From NCBI GenBank assembly GCA_903632075.3, contig CAHIKZ030001813.1, positions 6,957,501 through 7,021,500 on the forward strand: a stretch of DNA of 64,000 bases, given 5' to 3'. Every line of letters starts with the position of its first letter. Position 1 is the first letter of the stretch. This stretch comes from Acanthosepion pharaonis. Taxonomy: Eukaryota; Mollusca; Cephalopoda; Sepiida; Sepiidae. The position numbers were made by a program, and so were the translations under genes. Below the pieces are notes generated by a model. That model saw only the letters and a list, made by a program, of their open reading frames with translations. It ran no database searches and was not told the origin of the DNA. This document shows, piece by piece, positions 19,571-30,161 of this stretch.

Positions 19571-20519
19571 TAACATAATTTTGACTAACCCTGTATGTTA
19601 GCGGAAAATGGGAATAATATTCCTGTTAAACTTGTATCTGAGAATCTGCAACGCTATTTGTTTACCGTGCATTTAATATTGTTGTTAAATCTGGCCCGTT
19701 ATTTCGGCGATGTATGTCGATATTCTTGAAATCTGTAACGTTATCTGGCCTATAAGATAGATTCTCTGTGCATGTACTGTAAATATATTCATGGTTATGA
19801 TAGGCTTTCTTCGTTGGTGTCTCGGCTTCACGTATGTTATCGTCGTATTACACAGGCGTGCAAAGATATTAGGATAACTATATAAAAGTATTATACACCA
19901 TTATGTTATTAAGAAGTTAAAATTGTCTAGCAATATGATTTCATCAGTAGTTTCTACCGACCTTGAGGATGGGAGAATAAGCTGTTGCGTTTTCGTAGGA
20001 CACGTGTAACAAAATCGAATCAATTTTAAACTGTTTGAAAATGAAAAAAATGAAAATAAAAAAACGACATGCAAAACTATTGAACAATTGAAAGATCAGC
20101 TGTGATAAATTCATGATAATATGCAAAATTTCTAAGTTAGAATTGTTCCATCTTATTATCCTGTGTGTAAAGTACATGAAGTTGTCTCAGTCATCGTAGC
20201 TGAATATTAGCTTGCATTTTTTTCACTATATTCTTGGCTAAAACTTTTGCTGGGTGTTGTGAATTTAAAGGGGAAGGTACATGACACCATAGGAAATAAC
20301 AAGGCGGCTAGGAGTTTCCAGGAACAGTTTTCAAACAATCCAGAAGAGATTGGGTGATTGACAAGTTCGGCGTTTGGATGCGTGGTGGTCACCGAACATA
20401 AATATATTTGCAAACGAGTGTAGGGAGATGGCCCTGTCTATATACTATTTTGCACCCAACAATAAAGAGAGGAAGGGGAATGGTTGAGAAAGAAGCGATA
20501 ACTGACTGAGTTTAGTAGA
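19571..20519. other. Unassigned stretch
   Basis: Minus-strand frames of 77 (19944-20177) and 68 codons (20207-20413) occur without recognisable motifs. Confidence 0.3.
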
Positions 20520-20700
20520 GAAAGACGGAGTCACGTGTAAGTTCGGTTTGACGATTCAAGAGAGAGTTCCATAGCCAGTGAGAGATATTCATGGATATAA
20601 ACCCCAAGACCATGCATATGGTTCTTCGTAAAAACGAAGTTAGCCAGGAATCGAAAAATCAGAATGGGGGATTTCACAGTTATGATTAAATTTAAAGAGC
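20520..20700 (-). pseudogene. Possible LINE endonuclease-domain fragment
   Basis: The minus strand gives FVFTKNHMHGLGVYIHEYLS, then LAMELSLESSNRTYT. This resembles the HGLGVYVxxxLPxARExxLE block of the APE-type endonuclease in LINEs. It is short, with one stop, and is recognised only by motif similarity. Confidence 0.42.
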
Positions 20701-20861
20701 TAGGATGCCCGGGGACTTTTCGAAGAAGTTGGTACGAATAGCACAGATATTGGAGAAAGAAATGTTGAGGGTTTAGATATTTTTTTGTTGAATTTTAGAT
20801 TTATATCTTTGATTGCTTATAGTCATAGTTTGTTATTTTTGTAAGGAAAACGCCTAGGGTA

Positions 20862-21266
20862 GTGTTGGCACTCGTAGGTCTAATACAATTTGTACGGGAA
20901 GGGAACTGGTGCAGACTGCAACACAGTTGTTTCTCTGGGTTGCCAACCCGAGGTGCTTACGGGGACATTCTTCTATGCGCGACATTTCATTGCAAGAACT
21001 TCGATATTATGCATCTGTTTATCAAAGCAGCCGCTACCGATGCTACGAAAGTGTTCAGGTTCCTAACGATCAATCGTAAGCAGCAACTAGAAAACTGCCA
21101 ACGTGGTACATTCAGTATGAAGAGACGTTGCCATCATACACATATATCCCAAAGGATTTATGACAGCGCCAATATTAAGGCCCGAGAAAAGGAAAGGAAC
21201 CGAGAACCAAGGGTAGAGCTTCTACTTCTGTTCAAGATAAGCGGGAGAAGTATGGATCGGGCGTAG
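20862..21266 (+). CDS. Unrecognised 134-codon open frame
   Basis: This is one of the longest frames in the window that is not obvious microsatellite or transposon. The N-terminal half is hydrophobic (MLALVGLIQFVREGNWCRLQ) and the C-terminal third is Arg/Lys/Glu-rich (AREKERNREPRVE). The LIQFVREGNW start is loosely like the xxFxRAxRxGNWxLHL motif of some transposon-associated proteins, but the rest does not follow. No promoter or splice context is evident. I cannot say whether it is real. Confidence 0.15.
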   Translation: MLALVGLIQFVREGNWCRLQHSCFSGLPTRGAYGDILLCATFHCKNFDIMHLFIKAAATDATKVFRFLTINRKQQLENCQRGTFSMKRRCHHTHISQRIYDSANIKAREKERNREPRVELLLLFKISGRSMDRA

Positions 21267-21269
21267 GGA

Positions 21270-22273
21270 AAACTATCTACTCCTATTAAAAAAAAGTTAC
21301 TAAGTTTTAACTTAACGTAATTCACTCAATTTTTCAAAAAAATAATATGCAAAATCAGTGGTGTGTATTATGCACAACTACAAAAAATCTTTAAAAAATT
21401 GCCGTAAAATGAAATAATAATTATCATAAAACTAAATTAGAATAATATTATTCTATATTTTTAAACCATTTTTTTAAATAAGAGTAGGAAACGCTGGCCG
21501 TAATAAAATTGGAGAGCTACAATTTATAGGGTTTGATTACCAAACAAAGGGTGCGTATTATGCGTCTGTAGGCATATTTTCCCACACTTTCAGCGCAATT
21601 TCAGGTGTGCATATTATGGATGAAGGCGTAATATACATGGGAAATTATGGTAGCTAAAATCAAGAAATCCATTAGAAATTGAACAAAGAATTAAATGTGG
21701 CAGAGACCTACCTGAGAAAGAACTTTCAAAACAGACCTGGGTTTGACATCAAGTTATTTCAAAGAATATACATTCAGGTAACTTATTTGGAGTGTCGATC
21801 TGCGGACCACTTAACTTTTTGACTATTCGATGTTTAACTTATATTGTTGTATATTAAGTGGAAGAGGAGTTAATAAGCAGTAGAAGTATGTCCTGAGTAT
21901 CAGGAGTGAGTGGCTAGTCGGCTAACGCGATAGCATCAAGGCAAAAAAAAAGAAATAAAAAAAGACAAAACAAAACACGATGGCTGTTAAATATTCAGAT
22001 TAATTTTAATCCAAACGTGAAATTTAAACTAAAATGTAAACACTAAAATACCAATACTAAGAACAATTAGAAAAAGGAAAGAAAGAAAGAAAAAGGAAGA
22101 TTAGATGCTCGAAGATTACTTCTGGGAGACGACAAAGAAAGATAAAAGTGACCAATTCAATCAAGAATTAAAAATGGCAGATACCTACCTCTGAAAATTA
22201 TATTCTTTAAAAAAAATGTACATTCCTATAACTTACACACACACGCGCACACACACATACATATACACGTAGA
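21270..22273. other. Unassigned stretch
   Basis: No gene recognised. The purine-rich segment aaaggaaagaaagaaagaaa is near 22074-22098. Confidence 0.3.
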
Positions 22274-22276
22274 TAG

Positions 22277-22330
<54 letters not shown>
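22274..22330. repeat. (TA)n microsatellite
   Basis: About 28 TA units next to a short CA-rich block (22236-22258). Confidence 0.97.
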
Positions 22331-22333
<3 letters not shown>

Positions 22334-22760
22334 GTTATTTGAATATAAAAAGTTAGAGTTCTATACATAAATTTGTTTCTAAATATGTAACTCAAAATAG
22401 AACAAATAATTTATTTTGCGCAAAACATTTATTTTTGAAAACCACCCATTTCCTTCTCGATCCATTTAAACGTTTTTACCATAGAAAGCATATTCTAAAA
22501 TTATGCCCACGCACGAACGCACACTCACTGACACGCACACAGACACACGCACACAGACACACGCATACATATTTATAAGATAAATTTCATCAGATTTCCT
22601 TAAAGTATTCTGAGAATATTTATAGTCGATGATTCTAAAAATATTTACATCGGAACTGTTAGATTATAAATCTAACAAATTATATTAGTTTTAAAATTCC
22701 GTCCCAATAGAATATACTCAAATAACCAATATGAAATACACTGTTAGAAAAAAATCTTCC

Positions 22761-22761
<1 letters not shown>

Positions 22762-22833
<72 letters not shown>
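22762..22833. repeat. (TA)n microsatellite
   Basis: About 36 TA units, among the longest pure tracts in the window. Confidence 0.97.
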
Positions 22834-22835
<2 letters not shown>

Positions 22836-23032
22836 CTTTTGTATTTCGGGAGCCATCTTTTATTTTTATATAAGGTAGGTTTTATACTGAGATTACGCAT
22901 TTCAAAAAAATTTTCTTTTGTGGAAAGTTTTTACATAGTTTGTGTTCAGGAAAGGAAATTACTTGTACGAATGCAAGAAATAATAATGAAAATCTTAATC
23001 ACAGCACCCTATCAGTCATCTTCAATGAAACT

Positions 23033-23133
<101 letters not shown>

Positions 23134-23144
23134 GTATATAATGT

Positions 23145-23262
23145 TCTCTCTCCCGTAGGTTTCGACGTATGAGGATCTGCCAGCTTATTGATTCAGTTAT
23201 GAAAGTTTATGCGATAATCTTAAGTGTCATTTAAGACCCGCTAGTGATTTACAAAGGAGGCC
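23145..23262 (+). repeat. SINE family B tail-like fragment
   Basis: The string ctctcccgtaggtttcgacgta at 23147-23170 matches ctctcccgtcgcgttcgacg at 2941, the end of the SINE body at 2938-3192. The match fades after cgtatgagg. Confidence 0.5.
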
Positions 23263-23264
23263 AC

Positions 23265-23265
<1 letters not shown>

Positions 23266-23305
<40 letters not shown>

Positions 23306-23340
23306 ACACACACACACATATATATATATATATGTATATT
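23266..23340. repeat. (CA)n/(TA)n compound microsatellite
   Basis: CA block interrupted by taa, then TA units. Confidence 0.96.
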
Positions 23341-23445
23341 TATATGTTGATACATTACTACGTTGACAATTCCCTAACCTTCCATACACTTTACACTTGT
23401 ATTGAACCATTAACCTTTCTTCCTCTATATAACTGTGAGGTTAAC

Positions 23446-23496
23446 CCACTCTCTCTCTCTCTTCTTTCTTTCTCTCTCTCTCTCTCTCTCTCTCTC
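23446..23496. repeat. (CT)n microsatellite
   Basis: CT units with a few TTT interruptions. Confidence 0.95.
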
Positions 23497-23559
23497 AACT
23501 TGTTAAAGTCAGCAGTCGGACAAACAATAGGACAGACAAATGACTGACCCTAAAAACAA

Positions 23560-23805
23560 AATCTCGTGTGATCTAAAAATAGAATCTCATACACCGGCGG
23601 AATCATGTGATCTAATATAAAAGGTTGCGCGGGGAATCAGTTGGACTGCGGAGTTCGAGCAAATTAACACCCTTTCCTATGTCAACTAAAGCGGATTGTA
23701 GACTCTGAAACGTTGTCCTAACTCACATACGTTTTACCGAATACAACAGCATGTGTGATTCATCCAATTATTGAACTGGAGAATGAAACGATCAACACGA
23801 CGCCG
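23560..23805 (-). repeat. Interspersed repeat R3, copy 2
   Basis: This is the reverse complement of the block order described for 19305-19570: gtgtgatctaaaaatagaat, catgtgatctaatataaaag, tggactgcggagttcgagca, ctaaagcggattgta, gaaacgttgtcctaactc. The two copies are in opposite orientation about 4 kb apart. Confidence 0.75.
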
Positions 23806-23976
23806 AATCTTCCTAACTGAAAAAGATATTTTATATTGCCAAAGACGTGAAAGAGAAACAGCCATCTCTTCGAGTGAAGATTTGCAACATTAAAGAAAGA
23901 AAAACAGAATTTAAAATATATTCATGTATGTGCAAATACGAAAAAAAAGGACTGAGTTGAAAGAGAAGAAAAAGAG

Positions 23977-23979
<3 letters not shown>

Positions 23980-24022
<43 letters not shown>

Positions 24023-24041
24023 GAGAGAGAGAGAGAGAGAG
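23980..24041. repeat. (TA)n(GA)n compound microsatellite
   Basis: TA block followed by GA block. Confidence 0.97.
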
Positions 24042-24337
24042 GGGGAAGGAACAGAAAACATGTTTTATTTCAGACAACAGACAAAAGCTATATGTTTCTT
24101 TTGATTTGCATATTGCATAAATCGGACACATGTATAATAAAATCTTATTACGATGTTTATCATTCGATATTATTGGTTATTTCTCCTTATCCATGCCATT
24201 AGACCCTTTTAGAAAACCCAACACGAACTTAGTGGAAAAACTTCACCATAACCTTTGGCAACAATTCTTACCATATTCTTTATATATTTTGTGTTGCAAC
24301 TATTGGTTTGTAACTATATATATATATATTCATGGGC

Positions 24338-24463
24338 ACCTCGCAGCGGTGTAATGGTTAGCAAGCTTGTCTCGCTAGAACATTTACGACTGAGTAATAA
24401 ATTCGATCATCACTGGGTGACCCGAACTTTCTGCCTTGTTCCACATCTAAGATACACTTGGAA

Positions 24464-24469
<6 letters not shown>
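24338..24469 (+). mobile_element. SINE family D (tRNA-derived head)
   Basis: The head cagcggtgtaatggttagca matches an A-box, and ataaattcgatcatcact sits where the B-box is expected. The 3' part ttctgccttgttccacatct ends in (TA)n. The same head type occurs on the minus strand at 33300-33360 and in tandem at 48681-49080. Confidence 0.65.

Positions 24470-24506
<37 letters not shown>
24470..24506. repeat. (TA)n microsatellite
   Basis: TA tract at the 3' end of the SINE D copy. Confidence 0.96.
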
Positions 24507-24508
<2 letters not shown>

Positions 24509-24509
24509 T

Positions 24510-24660
24510 GCGATTTAGGTGGTCACAATGTAATGGGTGACGCGGTCGCAGAAATTGTCTTACAGCCACGATTGGATTCCCCTTCTCATGTGACATGGTG
24601 CTAGATATAGGGTTTTCCAACAGCCACCCTTTTTACGAAGGGAAGCACTACCTCTTTAAA
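24510..24660 (-). pseudogene. Tc1/mariner-type transposase fragment, inverted half
   Basis: The minus strand gives KEVVLPFVKRVAVGKPYI, then in other frames APCHMRRGIQSWL and DNFCDRVT. These follow the order VxxWxxxVxxGRPYxxQQDSAPxHxSRxxQxWLxxNFxxxVTPxxW in a mariner-type DDE domain around the second catalytic Asp; the QQD is lost here. The preceding half of the same domain lies on the plus strand at 24850-24975, and both share KEVVLP. Confidence 0.6.
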
Positions 24661-24849
24661 AAAAATGATGTATATATGGTGCGATGCGTAAATTTTCGCC
24701 ATTTTTGATTTCGGGCGTTGCTCGTTTTTTTTTTTTTTAATTTTATTTTGTTGATTGCACAGTATGGTAGAGTGAGTGTCAAAAAGGGACAGGATGACAT
24801 AATTCACTCCGCATGATGTAATGCTTGTCATTCTCAATTCAGTGCAGAG

Positions 24850-24975
24850 GGTTCCAAAAGAGTTGGATGAGTCTAATGGTGATTACGAACGTGTATCCAG
24901 TCATCTTCCCACAGGGCCACAGACTCAACATGGGGGCCTACATCATTTGCCTTAAAGAGGTAGTACTGCCCTCGG
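24850..24975 (+). pseudogene. Tc1/mariner-type transposase fragment, plus-strand half
   Basis: The frame from 24825 includes SLMVITNVYPVIFPQGHRLN, then MGAYIICLKEVVLP. This is the xVxSxGxxxPPxFFPQGxRxNxxxYxxxLxxVVxP block that precedes the segment found on the minus strand at 24510-24660. After VVLP the frame continues in unrelated residues to 25082. Confidence 0.6.
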
Positions 24976-25109
24976 ATACATCTAACCAATTCAACTGCAA
25001 TATGATGAAGCCTCGTCGTCAGCCTCGCACTGCGCTTAAATTCGTAAAGTATATGTACTCTATCGAAGAAGCCATGTCATGACCAATAATAGTGCTTATT
25101 CTTCAATGA

Positions 25110-25330
25110 TATAACAGGAGCACTGGAGCACGTGTGACAACAATATTCTAAATATGGACGAATGGTAGACGTATAGATATGCAAGATAGATTCTGGAGTA
25201 GAAAATTGTCTAACACAATGCAATGAACCAACTTTCTTAATGGCTGACCTAGCAATGGATTAAATATAGTCTTTCCGCATCATTTCAGCCGATATTGTTA
25301 GCCTGAGAAGTCGCATCGAGCACTCGTCTG
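25110..25330 (-). pseudogene. LINE (lineage L2) fragment
   Basis: The minus strand includes SAIKKVGSLHCVRQFSTPES, then ILHIYTSTIRPYLEYCCHTC. This is the same post-RT block as at 7073-7366 (AAKKVGSLCRARKFF...EYCCHIW). Upstream LLRLTISAEMMRKDYI corresponds to LxxLGLxxSxDxxWxxYI, with a frameshift. Confidence 0.75.
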
Positions 25331-25739
25331 GAGGTTAGCATATTGCATTATGATAGCGTGTATCTGACAAGACTATTTAAGAATATGATTAGAGTTTTTA
25401 GGTTAATACTTTGTCTCTGTTTCAGATTACGATGATCGGCAAAACTACATCTAGTGTAGCATATTATATGTTCAAATTCCTTATCTTCTATATTAAATGT
25501 CTTATAGCAGTAGTCGTATTAATAATATTGGCTGGCCATTCGTATCCAAATATAGCTGTCTAGTAGGTTAGATAACAAATCCCTGTTGCAGATGCATGCT
25601 CAAGCACATTTGTATGTATTCAACACCCACAGAGCCCACGTGTGGTTTATACTGTAACTAATTACAGTTTTTGGGTGATAACGCATTATCTCCTATGATC
25701 AACAGTCTGAACAAGGTCAGTATGCTCTAACCCTCCGTC
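25331..25739. other. Unassigned stretch
   Basis: No gene recognised. It probably includes the 3' body of the SINE C copy that follows on the minus strand. Confidence 0.3.
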
Positions 25740-25975
25740 ACAATGACTTGTGACACCGTGCTAGTACAAACATGACGGCTTCCAAATAGTTTCGTCTTCC
25801 CAATTTCCTTTACAAGGCTCTAGTGGCATGATTTTTAGTCACTTTCTAACGGTGACACTCCCAATGCCAATAACATCAAGAAGTTACCTCCCTTGACAAA
25901 TTGATCATGATGAGATTTGAATCCGGGTATCATGGTCAATAAATGATCGTTCTAACCACTTGGCTATAAATGTTT
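25740..25975 (-). mobile_element. SINE family C (tRNA-derived)
   Basis: The minus strand starts near 25975 with atagccaagtggttagaacg (A-box) and gataccc, then ggattcaaatc (B-box) 45 nt later. The body gtcaagggaggtaacttctt follows. The AGCCAAGTGGTTA start is of tRNA-Ser/Leu type, different from families A, B and D. Confidence 0.7.
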
Positions 25976-26553
25976 ACTGAATAAAATTCTAATTTTTTCT
26001 GATAGATTCATGATACATACCTTCACAGCTTTCATTCCTACTCCAGATAATATTTTCTGTTTTGAAATCGTTTACCTTGAGTGCTTCTTCTTGGAATTTG
26101 TTTTGTTAAGATCATTCTTATCTAAACTATGAATACCTATGTCACCAGCATGGCCAACCCTACTTCAATATCATTAAACTGAGATCGGAACGAAATCAGG
26201 GACGTCGTTTCCTATTAGAAGATACGTGTGGGATGTAATATAGAATATTTAACTAATCTGTGCCATATCTTTTTCATCTGCGCTTGTATGAGCGCAGTGT
26301 ATAAAGAGCTTAAATACAGGCAGTCTCATTTCCTCATAGTAATCCTGATTGAAATATTTCGATGTTGAGAACTTAACCAAACATGTAGACATATATAGCC
26401 ATTCTGCCGTAGCGAGACATTCAGTGAATTCGGAGCCTTTAAGACGGTTCTCATAGATGAGAAATGAAATATCTATTGAAATGTTCATATGCTACAGTAA
26501 GGCCATATCAGCAATACACGTTTCTATTTGCATACACTTTTCTAGAGCTGTAT
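25976..26553. other. Unassigned stretch
   Basis: A 79-codon minus frame (26249-26488) has no motif that I recognise. Confidence 0.3.
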
Positions 26554-26555
26554 AA

Positions 26556-26607
<52 letters not shown>
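26554..26607. repeat. (TA)n microsatellite
   Basis: About 27 TA units. Confidence 0.97.
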
Positions 26608-26611
<4 letters not shown>

Positions 26612-26810
26612 TCATATGTCATTATTACATTCTTTGCTAGAACGAGAGCCAAATTGTGTCGTTAGAAGTTGGCATTCACATAACGTTGAGAGACAAGTTT
26701 ATAGTATCATCATTAGTCAGTTTACCATAATGGAACCAACAGATGTACGTCTGTATGCATGAGGGTTTTGAGGAATATGTTTTCCTTTCTATAGAGCGTC
26801 CCTAACCAGT

Positions 26811-26866
26811 GGGCTATATCGCGTATTAACGGGCGAAATAGTCCACTGGTTTGGGTTGGGATTTTG
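26811..26866. repeat. Short inverted repeat
   Basis: The arms aaccagtgggctat and atagtccactggtt pair with one mismatch around a loop of about 21 nt. Confidence 0.7.
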
Positions 26867-27129
26867 ATCTCAGTCTTCTTGAGATTTAATTTTTTTTTTA
26901 AATTCGGGCCTTAATGTCAAGTGATGCAAATGACAACTATTTCGGGTCCAGAATTTCAAGTAATTTGAAAAAAAAACATATTGGTAAGAAAAGAAAAGAT
27001 AATATCAAAAATCTTTCATCTGCACACTTTTTAATCAGCCAGTGAAAATACTTTGGTGACTTGCCCAAATCTTTCCTTTTTCTGTTCAAGGGAATGAACG
27101 GGCTGAGCTGGCCCATTGCGTGTTGGTAT

Positions 27130-27240
27130 GGCTTACAACATTTAGTATTCCCAAACGGTCACCAGTCTCGGTATTGACAAAGGTCATCATTACTTAACTT
27201 TGGTGCGCGGAGGGGAAGTAATGATTCATCGTTATATAGG
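27130..27240 (-). pseudogene. 5S rRNA-derived fragment (third locus)
   Basis: The minus strand reads gcaccaaagttaagtaatga, then tgtcaataccgagactggtg and accgtttgggaatac...tgttgtaagcc. This follows 5S from the GATCACCGAAGTTAAGCAACG region to the 3' end. The sequence after it (cacgcaatgggcca...cccgttcattccc) has a possible B-box, but the body and tail of the composite SINE are not evident. It is either a truncated composite SINE or a plain 5S pseudogene. Confidence 0.72.
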
Positions 27241-27844
27241 ATTACTTTTTTTTTTATTGAGATATTGTTGGTGTGTGTATGTTTGTTTATGTGTCAGTGT
27301 GGGTGTGTGTAGGGGTAAAAGGGAGGGAAAAAGATAGGGAGAGAAGAGAGAAAGAGGGAGAAAAGCAGCTCAAGAATTAGTTGTCATAAACTTAGTTCAT
27401 TGTGTGCTTTCTGATTCGCAAAAACCTGAAGACAGCTTTTGTTTCCGACTCCTACATCGATGTATTCCGTGTCTGGCGGTGGTGAGCAAAACATTAACGT
27501 TCTTGGCACACTTTACACAGCTATATTTGAGGCAAGAAAAACACCGACATTTTTGATTGATGGTCTTTTGCTCAATATCAACGCAAGTCATTCTTGTGCC
27601 AGCGTTGTGATGTCTTTATTGTGATAAGTGACAGTGAAGGATGAATGTTGTGAAATCTGCCCTAAAGACATGAAGATATCCAATTAAATCAAAAAGAAAA
27701 ATTAAAGAGGATCCTGCTTTTGGCGAGGAAGATTCATGATGATGAAACGGAAATATTATTTTAATAATACGTGCAAAGCGACTTGACGGAAAAATCCGTT
27801 GAGTTTTATTGAAACTTTGAGACCACTTTGATTTTAAAGCTGTA
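27241..27844. other. Unassigned stretch
   Basis: No gene recognised. It includes a TG-rich segment (27270-27320) and a purine-rich segment (27320-27365). Confidence 0.3.
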
Positions 27845-28350
27845 AAAGAAAACGATGATTTATCTAGTTGATCCTGCTATCGGCTACCTTTAGAAGAGCC
27901 CGATCAGGCCAAAAATGGAGCACTGTTTTCATATTTGGGCGAGAGCTGTCCAGCCCTGACTCTCTAGTCTTGATAGAGTTCGAAAGCGTCTCCGAGCCCT
28001 TGTTGGTGACGAACGTTTCTCCACCCTTCAACTTCTTCCCCACAGGCGGGATTTGCCAAGCTTCTCAATTCTTTACCGCTGCTCCCACGGAAAGTGTTTG
28101 GACAAACTACATTCTCTGGTCCCGCCAACGCAAACCTTCCCAGCAAGAACACACCAGACCACTTACATCGTAGCTAACCACCCACTTTCCCTCCGTATCT
28201 CATCGCTGAGAAGTAACTTTCACTTGAGCAGCTTTTTCACGTGAACCACTGCTCTGTGGAACCGATACCCAACAGGAAGTTTCCCCAATCACTACACTCT
28301 TAACCTGTTCAAGGCTGGGTTTAACCGTTTTCTCCCACTCCTATACACAC
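27845..28350 (+). pseudogene. LINE (lineage L2) C-terminal fragment, longest L2 copy here
   Basis: Successive plus frames give SSLDRVRKRLRALVGDERFS, then HRRDLPSFSILYRCSHGKC, KLHSLVPPTQTFPARTH, SSLRSNFHLSSFFT, a stop, TALWNRYPTGSFPNHY and LNLFKAGFNRFLPLL. This is the full run from LDRVQxRxxxLxGDExxxS through LxHRRxVASLSLFYRYxHGKC to SFFPRTAxLWNSLPxxxFPxxYNLxxFKxxVNRxL. There are at least two frameshifts and one stop. The RT core is missing (5' truncation). A converging L2 copy lies at 28970-28655. Confidence 0.85.
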
Positions 28351-28654
28351 GAATCGCCTTCAAACTAAACGCTCTATCTCGAGTGGCTCCCGTGCCTTTT
28401 AAAGAGTGAACCTCGCTGTAAAAAATTTTTTAAAATAAAATAGGATGCGTTAGTCTGATCATATTTTTATTGCTTAAAACTTAATTTTACGTCTTAAAAT
28501 GTCATAAAATTTAATTTCTACACAATTACAGGAAGTATGTGTATCTGTATAGTAAAAATAAGATTGATAAAATACAATAAAACATATTTTAAAGTTCCTT
28601 TTTATAGTAAGTTTCACCTTTTACAAGGTCCGAGTACCACACGAGGTAGAGGAT

Positions 28655-28970
28655 TACGTTAAGATGCAATTTGTGCAGCTAGGAGTGGAAAATAACGGTT
28701 GACCCTAGTCTTGATCGGATTAAGATTATAGTGATCGGATCCTCTTGAGAGTCGGTTCAACAGAGCGGTGGATCGCGGGAAGAATCTGTTTGAGTGGAAC
28801 ATACTTCTCAGCGATGGAATATGAAGGGAATGGGGGTGGTTAGATATTATGTAAGTGATATTTCGTGTCCTTTCCATGAAGGTTAGAATTGGCGCGACCA
28901 GAGAATCTAGTTCTTCCGAGCACTTTCCATAGAAATAGCGATAGAGCAGCGATATTCCAACTGTTCGTTT
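28655..28970 (-). pseudogene. LINE (lineage L2) C-terminal fragment, opposite strand
   Basis: The minus strand gives ISLLYRYFYGKCSEELDSLV, then APILTFMERTRNITYIISNH, PSLRSMFHSNRFFPRSTALL and NRLSRGSDHYNLN. These are the same blocks as at 27845-28350, in the same order and mostly in one frame. The two copies are tail to tail with about 300 bp between them. Confidence 0.85.
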
Positions 28971-29069
28971 AATGTCAGTCAGTTAAGTAACATACGCGAT
29001 ATACGCTTTCGATTCATGGCTGACTAGGCAGAAGATCTTCTTGATGTAAGTTGTCATTTATTTAGAGGG

Positions 29070-29577
29070 ATGGTGGAGTAATAGATAGCGGCTTGGATTG
29101 AGGAATCAGAGACCCGAGTTCGAATCCATTACATTCACTTACGTACTAATACCCTTATAAATCCTCTTCTTCTACCCACCCAGCTATGGGTAAATAGCAG
29201 AACAGACCGGGATCTACAGCTTTGGATGGCAACTTGTCTACCGCTGAATGAAATGACAATCTACTGTGGCAAAAATATCTGCCTCGTCAGTCATGTATCG
29301 ATAGAAACATTATCGCCTAAGCGTATATCAAGCGTGGCACATAGCTGACTGAAATTCACTTAGCTGCTAATACCCATGGAAAAGGTATAAATTCTCTTAT
29401 TCTTCCACCAGCTATGGGTAAATAACAGAACAGACCAGGTTCTATAGCCTTGGATGGCAACTGGTCTACCGCAGAAAGAAATGGCAACCTACTGCGAGGA
29501 AAAATCTGCCTCGTCAGTCATCTATCGAAAGATATATTATCGCCTAATCGTGTATCACGTATGGCACATAACTGACT
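29070..29577 (+). mobile_element. SINE family B with tandemly duplicated body
   Basis: The tRNA-like head gatggtggagtaatagatag...gagttcgaatcc has good A- and B-boxes. The body then occurs twice: 29134-29353 and 29354-29577. Both contain cagctatgggtaaata, cagaacagacc, cttggatggcaac and ctgcctcgtcagtca, and both end ggcacataactgactga. The head is present only once, so the duplication covers body and tail. Confidence 0.8.
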
Positions 29578-29580
29578 GAT

Positions 29581-29637
29581 ATCATGGTAGTATTAAAAAT
29601 AGAAGAAAAAATAATAAATATATGAAAGAAAATAAAT
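29581..29637. repeat. Left 57-bp direct repeat
   Basis: The sequence atcatggtagtattaaaaat...agaaaataaat is repeated with a few differences at 29866-29921. The two copies bracket a 228-bp segment containing a PLE-like fragment. Confidence 0.85.
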
Positions 29638-29689
29638 AAATAGCATTCTTTTTGCGCGACTTCGTTCTCAATCTTGACCATCACATTAT

Positions 29690-29815
29690 GCAGGACTATA
29701 TTTTACATAAGTTATTAGATAGTACCAAAATACTCTACAACGCACAATGCAAGGAAAGACTTGCGAAGCTAGAAGCTCTTATTATACAAAATAAACAACC
29801 ACATTAAATAAAATA
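29690..29815 (+). pseudogene. Possible Penelope-like element C-terminal fragment (copy 4)
   Basis: The plus frame gives LHKLLDSTKILYNAQCKERL, then AKLEALIIQNKQP. This resembles the end of PLE endonucleases (ILxDxxKILYxxxNFxKLxIxEAxxIKxxxPxIN). The fragment is short and the call is by motif only. The following accacattaaataaaatac resembles LINE/PLE tails seen elsewhere in the window. Confidence 0.42.
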
Positions 29816-29865
29816 CCATTCTCCACGGGACACGAGTGCATATGATATAATTAATGCGCACGTAT

Positions 29866-29921
29866 ATCATGTTAGTATTAAAAATATAAGAAAAATAATA
29901 AATATATAAGAGAAAATAAAT
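29866..29921. repeat. Right 57-bp direct repeat
   Basis: The sequence atcatgttagtattaaaaat...agaaaataaat is the partner of 29581-29637. Confidence 0.85.
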
Positions 29922-29941
29922 GACGTCACTCTAGACTCTTT

Positions 29942-29943
<2 letters not shown>

Positions 29944-30001
<58 letters not shown>
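29944..30001. repeat. (CA)n(TA)n compound microsatellite
   Basis: CA block followed by a short TA block. A further TA tract lies at 30143-30161. Confidence 0.97.
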
Positions 30002-30002
<1 letters not shown>

Positions 30003-30161
30003 GAAGAAATATAGTTTAAAGGTGTGCTATACTTATGGGATAAAGTGCTCAATATCAGAGATAGAGCGTATGTAAATATAAAAGTGAACATTGAAGTCAA
30101 CATTCAAAGGCGACAGGCTGTTTCATGTTAGACGCAATCGTATATATATATATATATATAT

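Noticed and set aside
27964..28152. 62-codon minus-strand frame
   Set aside because: Shadow of the plus-strand L2 LINE fragment.
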